In this document: in pieces, positions 35,562 to 45,123 of the stretch
Numbering within the stretch: position 1 is the first letter of the stretch
Layout of the letters: each line of letters opens with the position of its first letter
Source: Pseudomonas sp. PSKL.D1
GTDB taxonomy: Bacteria; Pseudomonadota; Gammaproteobacteria; Pseudomonadales; Pseudomonadaceae
Length of the DNA stretch: 64,000 nucleotides
Assembly (NCBI RefSeq): GCF_028898945.1
Contig: NZ_CP118607.1
Span: 2,590,001-2,654,000, forward strand
Direction of reading: 5' to 3'
Position numbers and translations under genes: made by a program
Notes under the pieces: model-generated
The model's database searches: none
The model's input: the letters and a program-made list of their open reading frames with translations, nothing else
Told to the model about the DNA's origin: nothing

Positions 35562-36971
35562 TCAGAAGGACTGGATAATCCTGCCCAGGGTTTCCATGGC
35601 ATTCTCGGCCGTCTGGTTCCAGGGGCTGCCGTAGTTCAGGCGGATGCAGTGGCCAAAGCGTCGGGTAGGGGAGAAGATCGGCCCCGGCGCAATGCTGATG
35701 CCTTGGGCCAACGCCATGTGAAACAGCTTCAGGGCGTCTACCTGAGCCGGTAGCTCCAGCCACAGGAAGTAGCCGCCGGCCGGCTGGCTGACCCGGGTCT
35801 GGGCAGGGAAGTGTTTGGCAATGGCGGCCAGCATGTTGGCCTGCTGGCCTTCCAGGGCGTAGCGCAGTTTGCGCAAGTGGCGGTCGTAGCCACCGTGCTG
35901 CAGGTAGTCGGCGATGGCCGCCTGGGCAGGCATCGACGCACACAGCGACGTCATCAGCTTGAGCCGCTCGACTTTTTGCGCAAAACGCCCGGCAGCCACC
36001 CAGCCGATGCGGTAGCCCGGTGCCAGGCTTTTGGCGAACGAGCCGCAATGCATCACCAGGCCTTGGGTGTCAAAAGCCTTGGCCGGTTTTGGGGCCTGCT
36101 GGGCGTAGTACAGTTCGGCATAGACATCGTCTTCGATCAGCGGCACCTGGTGGCGGCGCAGCAGTTCGACCAGCGCCTGCTTCTTGGCCTCCGGCATGCT
36201 GGCGCCCACCGGGTTCTGGAAGTTGGTCATGCACCACACCGCCTTGACCGGATGCTTTTCCAGGGTTTGTGCCAGCACGTCCAGGTCCATGCCTTCGCGC
36301 GGGCTGACCGGGATTTCCACGGCCTTTAGCTTCAGGCGCTCCAGCACTTGCAGGCTGGCATAGAAGGCCGGTGCCTCGATGGCCACCAGGTCGCCCGGTT
36401 GAGTCACCGCCTGCAGGCACAGGTTCAAGGCTTCCAGCGCGCCGTTGGTGATCAGCAGCTCTTCCATGGGCAGCATCAGCCCGTTGACCATGTAGCGCAG
36501 GGCAATTTGCCTGCGCAGTTGCGGGTTGCCCGGTGACAGGTCGGTGACCACCATGCGCGGGTCCATGGCGCGGCTGGCACTGGCCAGTGAGCGGGCCAGG
36601 CGCTGCAGCGGGAACAGCGCCGGGCTGGGGAACGCCGAGCCGAAGGGCACGGTGTTGGGGTCTTTGATCGAGTCCAGAATCGAAAACACCAGGGCGCTGA
36701 CGTCCACGTCGGTGGACTCGTTCACCGGTTCCAGGGTTTGCGGCTCGCTGAAGGTGCGCGGTGTGTGGGCATTGACGAAGTATCCCGAGCGCGGGCGCGC
36801 GCGGATCAGCCCGCGCCGCTCCAGCAGGTAATACGCCTGAAACACCGTCGACGGGCTGACGCCGTGAGTCTGGCTGGCATAGCGCACCGAAGGCACGCGC
36901 TCGCCGGGGCCCAGCACGCCGGAGCGGATCAGTTCGGCAATATCGTCGGCAAAGCGTTCGTAGCGTTTCAT
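35562..36971 (-). CDS. MocR/PdxR-type GntR-aminotransferase regulator
   Basis: 469 residues. The N-terminal GntR winged helix (SVRYASQTHGVSPSTVFQAY) is joined by a linker to a type I aminotransferase domain with TNGALEALNLCLQA, DDVYAELYYAQQ and the probable PLP lysine in CGSFAKSLAPGYRIGW. It is a second MocR-like protein in the window, but it belongs to a different branch from the one at 4521: its linker is longer and the C-terminal sequence differs. It is followed downstream by the hybrid kinase gene and preceded by ccoG on the same strand; intergenic gaps of 79 and 39 bases make an operon possible but not certain. Effector and targets are unknown. Confidence 0.9.
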   Translation of the reverse strand: MKRYERFADDIAELIRSGVLGPGERVPSVRYASQTHGVSPSTVFQAYYLLERRGLIRARPRSGYFVNAHTPRTFSEPQTLEPVNESTDVDVSALVFSILDSIKDPNTVPFGSAFPSPALFPLQRLARSLASASRAMDPRMVVTDLSPGNPQLRRQIALRYMVNGLMLPMEELLITNGALEALNLCLQAVTQPGDLVAIEAPAFYASLQVLERLKLKAVEIPVSPREGMDLDVLAQTLEKHPVKAVWCMTNFQNPVGASMPEAKKQALVELLRRHQVPLIEDDVYAELYYAQQAPKPAKAFDTQGLVMHCGSFAKSLAPGYRIGWVAAGRFAQKVERLKLMTSLCASMPAQAAIADYLQHGGYDRHLRKLRYALEGQQANMLAAIAKHFPAQTRVSQPAGGYFLWLELPAQVDALKLFHMALAQGISIAPGPIFSPTRRFGHCIRLNYGSPWNQTAENAMETLGRIIQSF

Positions 36972-37010
36972 GGCGGCTCGGCAAGCAAGGTGAACAGTGA
37001 GTGTAAGGGA

Positions 37011-38399
37011 TCAGCGATTGACCGGCGCCACGAAGCGGCTCTGGGCCACGCTGCGATTGGCCGGTTGATCAAGGCTCTGGACTTCGAAGGTGAGCGGTTG
37101 TGCGCTGCTGGCCTGGCGTTCGGCCAGCAGCGCCACCGACACCGGCACCTCGGCCATTTCGCCCGCCCCGATAACCAGCGCGGTGCGGCCCTGCAATGCA
37201 TAGCCTTCGGCGGCCACTAGGCGCACTTGGTAGCGTTGGGTGTGTGCGGTCTTGTTGATGACCTTGAGCAGGTAGATGTTTTCGATCTGGCCTTGGGCGT
37301 TCTCCCGGAACAGGCCCCGATCCTTGATGACGTCCAGCGATACCATCGGGCGCAGTTGCAGCGCCACCACCAGCGCGCCGATCATCAGCAGCAAGGCCAC
37401 GCCATAACCCAGCAGGCGAGGGCGCAGCCAGTGGGTAGTGCCGCCTTGCAGGCTGCGCTCGGACTTGTAACCGATCAGGCCGCGCGGGTAACCCATCTTG
37501 CCCATCACGTTGTCGCAGGCATCGATGCAGGCTGCACAGCCGATGCAGGCCATTTGCAGGCCCTGGCGGATGTCGATGCCGGTTGGGCAAACCTGCACGC
37601 ACAGGGTGCAGTCGATGCAGTCGCCCAAGCCTTGTGCACGGGCATCGCTGCCTTTCTTGCGCGGGCCGCGTGCCTCGCCCCGGCGTGGGTCGTAGGCGAC
37701 GGCCAGGGTGTCCTTGTCGAACATGACGCTCTGGAAGCGCGCATAGGGGCACATGTGCAGGCACACCGCTTCGCGCAGCCAGCCGGCATTGAGGTACGTG
37801 GCAGCGGTGAAGAACAGCACCCAGAACAAGGCCGTGCCGCCCAGCTCAAGGCTGAGCAGTTCCAGGGCAAGCGGCCTGATCGGGGTGAAGTAGCCGACGA
37901 AGGTCAAGCCGGTGGCAACACCAATGGCCAGCCACAGGGCATGCTTGAGCGTGCGGCGTGCAACTTTGTTCAGGCTCCAGGGCGCGGCGGCGAGGCGGAT
38001 GCGTTGATGCCGTTCGCCCTCCGTGGCTTTTTCGCACCACATGAACAGCCAGGTCCACACGCTTTGCGGGCAACTGTAGCCGCACCACACCCTGCCGGCA
38101 TACACGGTAATGGCAAACAGGCCGAAGGCAGCGATGATCAGCAAGCCCGAAAGCAGGATGAAATCCTGCGGCCAGAAGGTGGCGCCAAAAATATGAAACT
38201 GGCTGGTGGACAGGTCCCAAAGCACAGCTTGGCGGCCGTTCCAGTCGAGCCATGCGGTGCCGAAAAACAGCACGAACAGCATGCCCGCGAAACCGATGCG
38301 CAGGTTGCGGTACACACCTGAGAAACTGCGGGTGTGGATGCCGTTGTCGACACGCTGCTTGGGCGTGGCGATCTGGAGGGCGGGGATGGTGTCGTTCAT
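37011..38399 (-). CDS. ccoG: Cytochrome cbb3 oxidase accessory protein CcoG (FixG/RdxA)
   Basis: 462 residues with about five membrane helices and two [4Fe-4S] ferredoxin-like motifs, CIDCTLCVQVCPTGID and CIGCAACIDACDNVM, the CcoG/FixG pattern. A C-terminal immunoglobulin-like periplasmic domain follows. CcoG reduces copper(II) for insertion into the cbb3-type oxidase. In Pseudomonas the gene usually sits beside ccoNOPQ and ccoHIS, none of which is here, so this is a separate copy or a relocated gene. The start MNDTIPALQIATPKQRVDN is standard. It is transcribed in the same direction as CrcY upstream, which ends about 160 bases before it. Confidence 0.93.
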   Translation of the reverse strand: MNDTIPALQIATPKQRVDNGIHTRSFSGVYRNLRIGFAGMLFVLFFGTAWLDWNGRQAVLWDLSTSQFHIFGATFWPQDFILLSGLLIIAAFGLFAITVYAGRVWCGYSCPQSVWTWLFMWCEKATEGERHQRIRLAAAPWSLNKVARRTLKHALWLAIGVATGLTFVGYFTPIRPLALELLSLELGGTALFWVLFFTAATYLNAGWLREAVCLHMCPYARFQSVMFDKDTLAVAYDPRRGEARGPRKKGSDARAQGLGDCIDCTLCVQVCPTGIDIRQGLQMACIGCAACIDACDNVMGKMGYPRGLIGYKSERSLQGGTTHWLRPRLLGYGVALLLMIGALVVALQLRPMVSLDVIKDRGLFRENAQGQIENIYLLKVINKTAHTQRYQVRLVAAEGYALQGRTALVIGAGEMAEVPVSVALLAERQASSAQPLTFEVQSLDQPANRSVAQSRFVAPVNR

Positions 38400-38558
38400 G
38401 GCTCGCTGCTCGTCAGGCCTCGATCAGGCACGAGCACTATGGCGCAACCTCTGTTTTCAGCACAGGTTCAGGTTGAGCGACAAAAACCGTATCAGATTGC
38501 CCGGTGGCATTTGGGGAGGTGAGGAGGTGGGGAATGAACGGGGACTGCAGGAAGCACT

Positions 38559-38909
38559 GAGGGGAGCCGAAGCTCCCCTCAAAGACATTGTTGCCTGCTC
38601 TTTTTTATTATTGAAGACCGGCCATTTGTTGTTTTTGTCAGCCTGCCTTGGTGTTGCGGCGACCCCCATGCGGGGCCAAGAGCAAACGTATTTTTTTGAG
38701 CGCTGACCTGCTTTTATCAAACGATCCGAGCCTGGCGGCCGCTACCTTGAGGTAGTTTTATTGTTGTGTGCCAAGTCGCGGGGCGAACCCCTGAAAAGCC
38801 TGTCGACTCCAAAAAAATCTGCTTGCTACGCCTCTGCCGTGTTGTTCTTGTTATGTCAGAGCCGTTACCTGTTGTTTTTATTGGGTATCGCTTTTTATTG
38901 TTCTTGTAC
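38559..38909 (-). ncRNA. crcY: CrcY-type small RNA that sequesters Hfq/Crc
   Basis: On the minus strand an untranslated A-rich RNA of about 350 nt begins near G38909, 11-12 bases after a sigma-54 promoter. It carries at least six CA motifs of the AAnAAnAA kind (for example AACAAGAACAATAAAAA, AACAAGAACAACA, ACAACAATAAAAC, AAAAACAACAAA and AATAATAAAAAAG), the known Hfq/Crc binding sites. It ends in a perfect hairpin, GAGGGGAGC-TTCG-GCTCCCCTC, at 38559-38580. Position between mvaB and the ccoG side matches my recollection of CrcY in P. putida. CrcY and CrcZ relieve catabolite repression when carbon sources are poor. The exact 3' end is uncertain: no T run follows the hairpin directly. Confidence 0.87.
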
Positions 38910-38918
38910 GAAAGATAT

Positions 38919-38934
38919 AGCAGGTGCCGTGCCA
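38919..38934 (-). promoter_or_regulatory. Sigma-54 (-24/-12) promoter of crcY
   Basis: Minus-strand sequence TGGCACGGCACCTGCT: GG at -24 (38933-38932) and GC at -12 (38921-38920) with exact 12-base offset, matching the sigma-54 consensus TGGCAC-N5-TTGC. It is placed correctly for an RNA start at about 38909. Confidence 0.88.
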
Positions 38935-39016
38935 ACTTTTGAAAACCCTTTAAAATCAATGGCTTAGCTGTTTTGGCGAAAACGCGTCACCGTCAGAATC
39001 TGCCGATTTGTTTCCC

Positions 39017-39057
39017 TGTTACCCGATTTTTTGCTGGCAACTGTGAAGGCGGTAACA
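39017..39057. promoter_or_regulatory. Predicted CbrB-binding upstream activating region
   Basis: TGTTAC at 39017-39022, then 14 bases, then GCAACT at 39037-39042 (near-consensus TGTTAC-N14-GTAACA), and a perfect GTAACA at 39052-39057. It lies ~85-125 bp upstream of the sigma-54 promoter, as expected for an activator such as CbrB, which is known to drive CrcZ/CrcY. Confidence 0.65.
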
Positions 39058-39089
39058 CTCCGCCCACACGTGTGTGACAGCTGAGTGAA

Positions 39090-39989
39090 TCAGCGCGCAT
39101 TGCGCGCACGGGCTACTCGCGAGCCGTTGGCACGCCCCAGCACGTCACTGATGCGCTGCCCCGCGCCAATCAGGCGGTTCAGGTCGATACCGGTTTCGAT
39201 GCCCAGGCCCTGCAGCAGGTACACCACGTCTTCCGTGGCGATATTGCCCGTGGCGCCCTTGGCATAAGGGCAGCCGCCCAGCCCGGCCACCGAACTGTCG
39301 AACACCGCGATGCCTTCGAGCAGGCTGGCATAGACATTGGCCAGTGCCTGGCCGTACGTGTCATGGAAGTGGCCCGCCAACTGCTCCCGTGGCACCACGG
39401 CCGAGACCACCTCGAACAGCCGACGCGTATCACCGGCCGTGCCGGTACCGATGGTGTCGCCCAGTGATACCTCGTAACAGCCCATCTCATGCAGGGCCTT
39501 GGCCACCGGGGCGACCTGCTCGGCGCGCACCTTGCCTTCATAGGGGCAACCCAGTACGCACGAGACATAGCCACGCACGCGCACGCCATGGCTGCGCGCA
39601 GCCGCCATGATCGGCTCGAAGCGCTGCAGGCTTTCGCTGACCGAGCAATTAATGTTGCGCTGCGAGAACGCTTCGGTGGCGGCGGCGAAAACGGCCACTT
39701 CCTTCACGCCCGCGGCCAGCGCATCCTCAAAACCACGCAGGTTGGGCGCCAGGGCGGCATAGGTTACCCCGGAGCGTTGCTGGATGCCGGCGAACACTTC
39801 GGCTGAACCGGCCATTTGCGGCACCCACTTGGGGGAAACGAAGCTGCCGACTTCGATGTAGGCCAACCCGGCCTCGGTCAGGTCATCGACCAGCCTTACC
39901 TTGTCGGCGACGCTGATGGGCTGTGCTTCATTCTGCAGGCCATCGCGGGGGCCGACTTCAACCAGGCGTACGTTAACGGGCAAAAGCAT
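39090..39989 (-). CDS. mvaB: Hydroxymethylglutaryl-CoA lyase
   Basis: 299 residues from the ATG at 39989, with AGGA upstream; an ATG at 40013 is in frame but overlaps the MerR gene. The HMG-CoA lyase TIM barrel is evident: VEVGPRDGLQNE at the N terminus with metal and substrate residues, YVSCVLGCPYEGKV, HFHDTYGQALAN (metal histidines), and the signature SSVAGLGGCPYAKGATGN containing the active-site cysteine. It cleaves HMG-CoA to acetoacetate and acetyl-CoA, the last step of leucine breakdown. The companion liu genes (isovaleryl-CoA dehydrogenase, methylcrotonyl-CoA carboxylase) are not adjacent. It follows a LiuR-like MerR regulator by 20 bases in an apparent operon. Confidence 0.95.
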   Translation of the reverse strand: MLLPVNVRLVEVGPRDGLQNEAQPISVADKVRLVDDLTEAGLAYIEVGSFVSPKWVPQMAGSAEVFAGIQQRSGVTYAALAPNLRGFEDALAAGVKEVAVFAAATEAFSQRNINCSVSESLQRFEPIMAAARSHGVRVRGYVSCVLGCPYEGKVRAEQVAPVAKALHEMGCYEVSLGDTIGTGTAGDTRRLFEVVSAVVPREQLAGHFHDTYGQALANVYASLLEGIAVFDSSVAGLGGCPYAKGATGNIATEDVVYLLQGLGIETGIDLNRLIGAGQRISDVLGRANGSRVARARNAR

Positions 39990-40009
39990 GGTGGGGTTCC
40001 TGTGGCGGG

Positions 40010-40408
40010 TCACGGTGCGGAGTGATTGTTCAACGTTGCTGCCAGCGCTTGCTCGCAGCGTTCCTGGGCGGTGTCCAGTTCCAGTTGCATCTGATGAATG
40101 TCGAGCATTTGCTGTTCAAGCTGGGCACGGCGTTCGGCGATTTTTGCCAACATGCTGTTGAGCTGCTTGAGGTTGCCGCTGGTGGGGTCGTACAGCTCGA
40201 TCAGCTCGCGGCATTCGGCCAGGGAGAATCCGATGCGCTTGCCACGCAGGATCAGCTTCAGGCTGACCTTGTCCCGGGCAGAATAGATGCGCTCCAGGCC
40301 CCGGCGCTCCGGGCTGAGCAGGCCCTGTTCCTCATAGAAACGGATGGCGCGGGTGGTGATGTCCAGCTCGCGTGAGAGGTCGGAGATGCTGTAGGTCTGG
40401 CTGCTCAT
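40010..40408 (-). CDS. MerR-family regulator, LiuR-like
   Basis: 132 residues. The MerR winged helix starts YSISDLSRELDITTRAIRFY, followed by EEQGLLSPERRGLERIYSAR and a dimerisation coiled coil (ERRAQLEQQMLDIHQMQLEL). Among MerR proteins, this opening and the short effectorless C terminus match LiuR, the repressor of leucine/isovalerate genes, and the gene precedes mvaB, a leucine-pathway enzyme, by 20 bases. Control of mvaB and of liu genes elsewhere is therefore a reasonable inference. No metal-binding cysteines of the MerR/CueR type are present. Confidence 0.85.
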   Translation of the reverse strand: MSSQTYSISDLSRELDITTRAIRFYEEQGLLSPERRGLERIYSARDKVSLKLILRGKRIGFSLAECRELIELYDPTSGNLKQLNSMLAKIAERRAQLEQQMLDIHQMQLELDTAQERCEQALAATLNNHSAP

Positions 40409-40480
40409 GCTTGGGCTCGAAGAGGGGAATGGGGGTATCGTGAGGGCAGGTTGACGTTTACGTCAAGAGGCGCCGCCCGC

Positions 40481-40511
40481 GCGGCGCATCGCGGATGAAT
40501 CCGCTCCTACA
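40481..40511. repeat. REP element, left of the IS110 insertion
   Basis: GCGGCGCATCGCGGATGAAT followed by CCGCTCCTACA: a hairpin-forming REP of the P. putida type (ATCGCGGATGAATCCGCT core). The inverse copy stands at the other end of the IS. Confidence 0.85.
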
Positions 40512-40585
40512 GGCGAGCGCCAGGCAGGCACCCATGGCCTCACAGGTTCGGCACGTTGCAACAAATGTAGATACTCTGTTGGCGG

Positions 40586-41581
40586 TCAAGCTTTTCTCAG
40601 GTGTTCAGCGCTGAAAAGCTTGGCCGTATCAAATGGCTCATCTCCACGCATGCATGCCCAGATGCCTGTCAGGTACTTACGCATGACGGCAGCGATGGCC
40701 TGCATTTTCTTCTTGCCCCTGTTGACCAGCGACTCGTAAAAAGCCCTCGCATAAGGGTCGCAGCGCACCGCGGTCAAGGCAGGCATGTACATGGCTGCCC
40801 GCAGGTACGCATTCCCACTTTTGCCGAGTCTGCCGGGCTTATCAATGCTCGTCCCCGATTGTGTCTGTCGAACATCGAGTCCCGCGTGGCGAGCTACCTG
40901 CGAGGACTTGAGCATTTGAGGAAGGGTGGTCAGTTCAGCGAGTGCAGCAAGTGCCGAGACTTCTCCCATCCCGGGACCTGCAAGTAGCTGCTTGTACTGC
41001 CGAGTAAGCGTCGGACACTGGGCGATCAGCTCGCGACCTGCCTTACGGAAGCGCTCAATTCGATTATCCAGTGAAACAATCGCTTCCTCTTGATCCTCGA
41101 TCAGCATCGACACGGTCGTAGCCGTTGCCTGTAATGCATGCAGCTCGTTTTTTGCCCTGGTGCGGTGTCCCACCAATCGATTGATATGTCGACCCAGAGC
41201 TCGCAGCTCAAGCTGCACAGGGTTTGGGGGTGTCCACAAGCGTGGTGTCATACGCTCGCCGTACTCGGACAGCAGTTGAGCATCTATTGCATCGGTCTTG
41301 CTGTTCACCAGCATCAGTTTGGCGAAATTGTGGAAGCTCTTGGGGTTGATCACTGAAACAGGGAGATCGGCCGCATGTAGCTCAAGGGCCAAGTCCAAGT
41401 AATAGATCCCGGTCGCCTCCATCACGATCGACTTGGGCTTGAGTGCCAGCAGCTTTTTTACTGCAGCCTTACGGCCTGCCGGTGTTTGAGCGATATCCCA
41501 CTGACCGGCAGGACGCCCATCTTTGCGCACCCCGGCGATCGAAGTACGTGAGCCGATATCGAGACCAACCCAGACACTCAT
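40586..41581 (-). CDS. IS110-family transposase (DEDD recombinase)
   Basis: 331 residues from the ATG at 41581, preceded by GGGAGGGGGAAGA. The N-terminal RuvC-like domain shows the catalytic set D8 (VGLDIGS), E55 (VMEATGIY), D97 and D100 (SKTDAIDAQLL). The C-terminal Tnp20 domain has GPGMGEVSALAALAEL and RHAGLDVRQTQSGTSIDKPG, with the conserved serine region before GNAYLRAAMYMPAL. The reading frame is intact, so the element may still move. Enzymes of this family recombine DNA under guidance of a bridge RNA encoded in the element's non-coding end. Confidence 0.93.
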   Translation of the reverse strand: MSVWVGLDIGSRTSIAGVRKDGRPAGQWDIAQTPAGRKAAVKKLLALKPKSIVMEATGIYYLDLALELHAADLPVSVINPKSFHNFAKLMLVNSKTDAIDAQLLSEYGERMTPRLWTPPNPVQLELRALGRHINRLVGHRTRAKNELHALQATATTVSMLIEDQEEAIVSLDNRIERFRKAGRELIAQCPTLTRQYKQLLAGPGMGEVSALAALAELTTLPQMLKSSQVARHAGLDVRQTQSGTSIDKPGRLGKSGNAYLRAAMYMPALTAVRCDPYARAFYESLVNRGKKKMQAIAAVMRKYLTGIWACMRGDEPFDTAKLFSAEHLRKA

Positions 41582-41837
41582 TCTTCCCCCTCCCAAGCGA
41601 GTTAGGTAACAATGGCCTCCGGTTCCCCGACCTCGAACTTCATGCCGCTGCAACCTTGTAATGCGAAGTCCGACTTGTCGGCTTCTCGATACTCTTCGTA
41701 GTGGGCAATGAGGCGGGGGGCCTCTCTACATACAAGGTCAGGGCCATCCCTGCCTTCAGGAGCGGTCGGCCTCCCCGGAAGTGCTTCTTCAGCCTGACGA
41801 GCATAACCACTCTCGCCAGGCCAGACACAACATACAA
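41582..41837 (-). ncRNA. Candidate bridge RNA region of the IS110 element
   Basis: Non-coding stretch upstream of the transposase. On the minus strand it can fold into successive hairpins: a CAGGG/CCCTG pair at 41739-41752, GAGGC/GCCTC at 41710-41724, and a GAAG-CCGAC/GTCGG-CTTC stem at 41665-41685. Position and size match bridge RNAs of IS110-group elements, in which the long left end precedes the recombinase. No transcript evidence. Confidence 0.5.
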
Positions 41838-41867
41838 GGAGCGGATTCATCCGCGATGCGCCGCGCG
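41838..41867. repeat. REP element, right of the IS110 insertion
   Basis: GGAGCGGATTCATCCGCGAT followed by GCGCCGCGCG: the exact inverse of the left REP core. Together the two REPs frame the IS as an interrupted inverted pair. Confidence 0.85.
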
Positions 41868-41902
41868 ATCTCCCAGGCACCTACCTTTTACCGACAACCA
41901 CA

Positions 41903-42778
41903 CTACCGCCCCAGCACCGATCGCCGATACCCATTGGGCGTTTGCCCACTCAGCCGCTTGAAGAACCGCGCAAAATAGGTTGGGTCACTGAACCCCAGGC
42001 TGTCGGAAAGCTGTCCGATGCTCATGCGCGTGTAAACCAGGTTACGCCGCGCCTCCAGCAGCAGCCGCTGATGGATCACCTGCAACGCGGTTTGCCCACT
42101 GAGTGCCCGGCACAGCTGGTTCAACTGCAGGCTGGGCACCTTGAGCCGCTCGGCAAAGGTTTCCACCGGCAGGTGCTCGCGGTAATGCGCTTCGACCAGG
42201 CGCAGAAACTGCCCGAGCAACTGGCGATCACGCTCATCGCGGTTGCGTGGCGCCTGGCCCGGCTGCTGGCGGCTGATCCACACCATCAGCGCGGTCACCA
42301 ACGCTTCGAGCAAGGTAGCGCGCGCTGGCGCGTTACCCTGGTACTCCTGCTGCAACGTGTCGATCAGGCAGCGCAGGTGCAGGCGATCACTGCCGAGCGG
42401 GTAACAGGCTGCGTTGGTCAGCACACCCAGCGGCGTACCCAGGCGCTGTTCGAGTTCGGTCACCAGCGCGGTGCCGAACGTCAGCACATGCCCCTGGATG
42501 TCGGCGCTGAAGCGAAAGCCGTGCACGGTCAGCGGCGGCACTACCTGTATCGCTGCTTCATCCAGCGTGCTGCGTACCCCTTCGATTTCCACCTCAGCGT
42601 GGCCGCGCTGCACATACAACAGCTGGAACAGGTCCGCATGCTGGTGCGGCCTGATCTCCCAGTGGTGCAGGCGGCTGCGTGCCGGTATCGACTCACAGTG
42701 CAGCAAGTCGGTGCCGGGCCAGGCCTGGTTTTCACCATATAGCTGGAACAACGGGACGCCTTGGAGCGTGGATTTCAT
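41903..42778 (-). CDS. pobR: AraC-family regulator PobR of p-hydroxybenzoate hydroxylase
   Basis: 291 residues. The N-terminal cupin-like domain includes HWEIRPHQHADLFQLLYVQR, the ligand-binding fold of AraC regulators, and the C-terminal double helix-turn-helix runs from FAERLKVPSLQLNQLCRALS to IGQLSDSLGFSDPTYFARFF. It is divergent from pobA across 131 bases, the arrangement found in Pseudomonas, where PobR activates pobA when 4-hydroxybenzoate is present. The intergenic region is AT-rich with TAAAAGTGCA-like sequence around 42815 that could include the activator site, but I could not define an operator with confidence. Confidence 0.88.
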   Translation of the reverse strand: MKSTLQGVPLFQLYGENQAWPGTDLLHCESIPARSRLHHWEIRPHQHADLFQLLYVQRGHAEVEIEGVRSTLDEAAIQVVPPLTVHGFRFSADIQGHVLTFGTALVTELEQRLGTPLGVLTNAACYPLGSDRLHLRCLIDTLQQEYQGNAPARATLLEALVTALMVWISRQQPGQAPRNRDERDRQLLGQFLRLVEAHYREHLPVETFAERLKVPSLQLNQLCRALSGQTALQVIHQRLLLEARRNLVYTRMSIGQLSDSLGFSDPTYFARFFKRLSGQTPNGYRRSVLGR

Positions 42779-42870
42779 GCAGGCCTTACCTGTCCGTTAA
42801 TCGAACGATTTTTATAAAAGTGCAGTTTTTGCATCGAATAGCACACTTATTTGGCCGCTCTAGCCCGTAA

Positions 42871-44097
<1,227 letters not shown>

Positions 44098-44146
44098 ACA
44101 GCAGGCACCTGTGAGCGCATGCGCTCACAGGCCGGCAGCAGGGGTA

Positions 44147-44959
44147 TCAGCTCAGTTCCAGCCAGATGGGCGCATGGTCTGAAGGCTTTTCCATGCCGCG
44201 CAGTTCGTAATCCACCCCGGCGGCCTTGATGCGAGGTACCAGTGCCTGGGAGGCCATGATCAGGTCGATGCGCAGGCCGCGCTTGGGCTCGTCCTCGAAG
44301 CCGCGGCTGCGGTAGTCGAACCAGCTGAAGCGGTCTGCCACCTCCGGGTGCAGGTGGCGGAAGCTGTCCACCAGGCCCCAGCCCTTGAGGCGCTCCATCC
44401 ATTCGCGCTCTTCCGGCAGGAAGCTGCACTTGCCGGTTTTCAGCCAGCGCTTGGCGTTGTCCGGGCCAATGCCGATGTCGCAGTCCTGGGGCGAGATGTT
44501 CATGTCGCCCATCACCAGCAGCGGCTGGTCGGTCTTGAACTGGGTTTCCAGCAGGGCCTGCAGGTCGGTGTAGAAGCGCTGCTTGGCGGGGAACTTGGTG
44601 GGGTGGTCGCGGCTTTCGCCCTGCGGGAAGTAGCCGTTCATGATGGTAATCGGCGTGCCGTCGGCATCGGCGAAGGTGCCCCAGATGAAGCGCCGCTGGG
44701 CGTCTTCTTCGTCGGTTGCAAAGCCTTTGAACAGGCTCAATGGCGCCTGGCGCGACAGCAGGGCGACGCCGTAGTGGCCCTTCTGGCCGTGGTAGTGCAC
44801 GTGGTAGCCCAGCGCCTGGACGTCGGCCAACGGGAACTGATCGTCGCTGACTTTGGTTTCCTGCAGGCCGATGACGTCTGGCTGGTGCTTGTCGATCAGC
44901 GCCGCCAGCTGGTGCGGGCGCGCCCGCAGGCCGTTGATGTTGAAACAGACAATCTTCAT
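44147..44959 (-). CDS. xthA: Exodeoxyribonuclease III
   Basis: 270 residues, the usual size for ExoIII. Active-site motifs are in order: [35 protein letters not shown] with the metal-binding Glu, [13 protein letters not shown] with Asp and Asn, [20 protein letters not shown], and the terminal [12 protein letters not shown] with the catalytic Asp-His. It repairs abasic and 3'-blocked DNA ends and removes nucleotides from duplex 3' ends. It is a single gene, convergent with pobA. Confidence 0.96.
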   Translation of the reverse strand: MKIVCFNINGLRARPHQLAALIDKHQPDVIGLQETKVSDDQFPLADVQALGYHVHYHGQKGHYGVALLSRQAPLSLFKGFATDEEDAQRRFIWGTFADADGTPITIMNGYFPQGESRDHPTKFPAKQRFYTDLQALLETQFKTDQPLLVMGDMNISPQDCDIGIGPDNAKRWLKTGKCSFLPEEREWMERLKGWGLVDSFRHLHPEVADRFSWFDYRSRGFEDEPKRGLRIDLIMASQALVPRIKAAGVDYELRGMEKPSDHAPIWLELS

Positions 44960-45123
44960 GGAAAGACGATCCTGGTAAAAGGCCGGATGCTAGCCGACAT
45001 CGGCCCTCATCACCAGCATGGCGGCATCGCCTGGGCACTGCTAACGTGCAGTCAACGGGGTGAACGATGCGCAGTGGTGCACCTCCAAGGCTGTAGATGC
45101 CACTTCCAGGAGGACTGCCCGCA

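Larger units (their letters stand above)
40512..41837 (-). mobile_element. IS110-family insertion sequence nested between inverted REP sequences
   Basis: About 1.3 kb holding one DEDD transposase gene on the minus strand, with a ~255-base non-coding region before the gene and ~75 bases after it. There are no terminal inverted repeats or obvious target duplication, as expected for IS110. REP sequences in opposite orientation touch both ends (40481-40511 and 41838-41867). Exact ends are estimated from the REP boundaries. REP-targeting IS110 elements (e.g. ISPpu10) are known in P. putida; I cannot tell which named IS this is. Confidence 0.85.

Noticed and set aside
38457..38959. Two short minus-strand frames between ccoG and mvaB
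   Set aside because: They fall within the CrcY RNA, whose A-rich CA motifs explain the Asn/Lys-rich translation; no ribosome sites.
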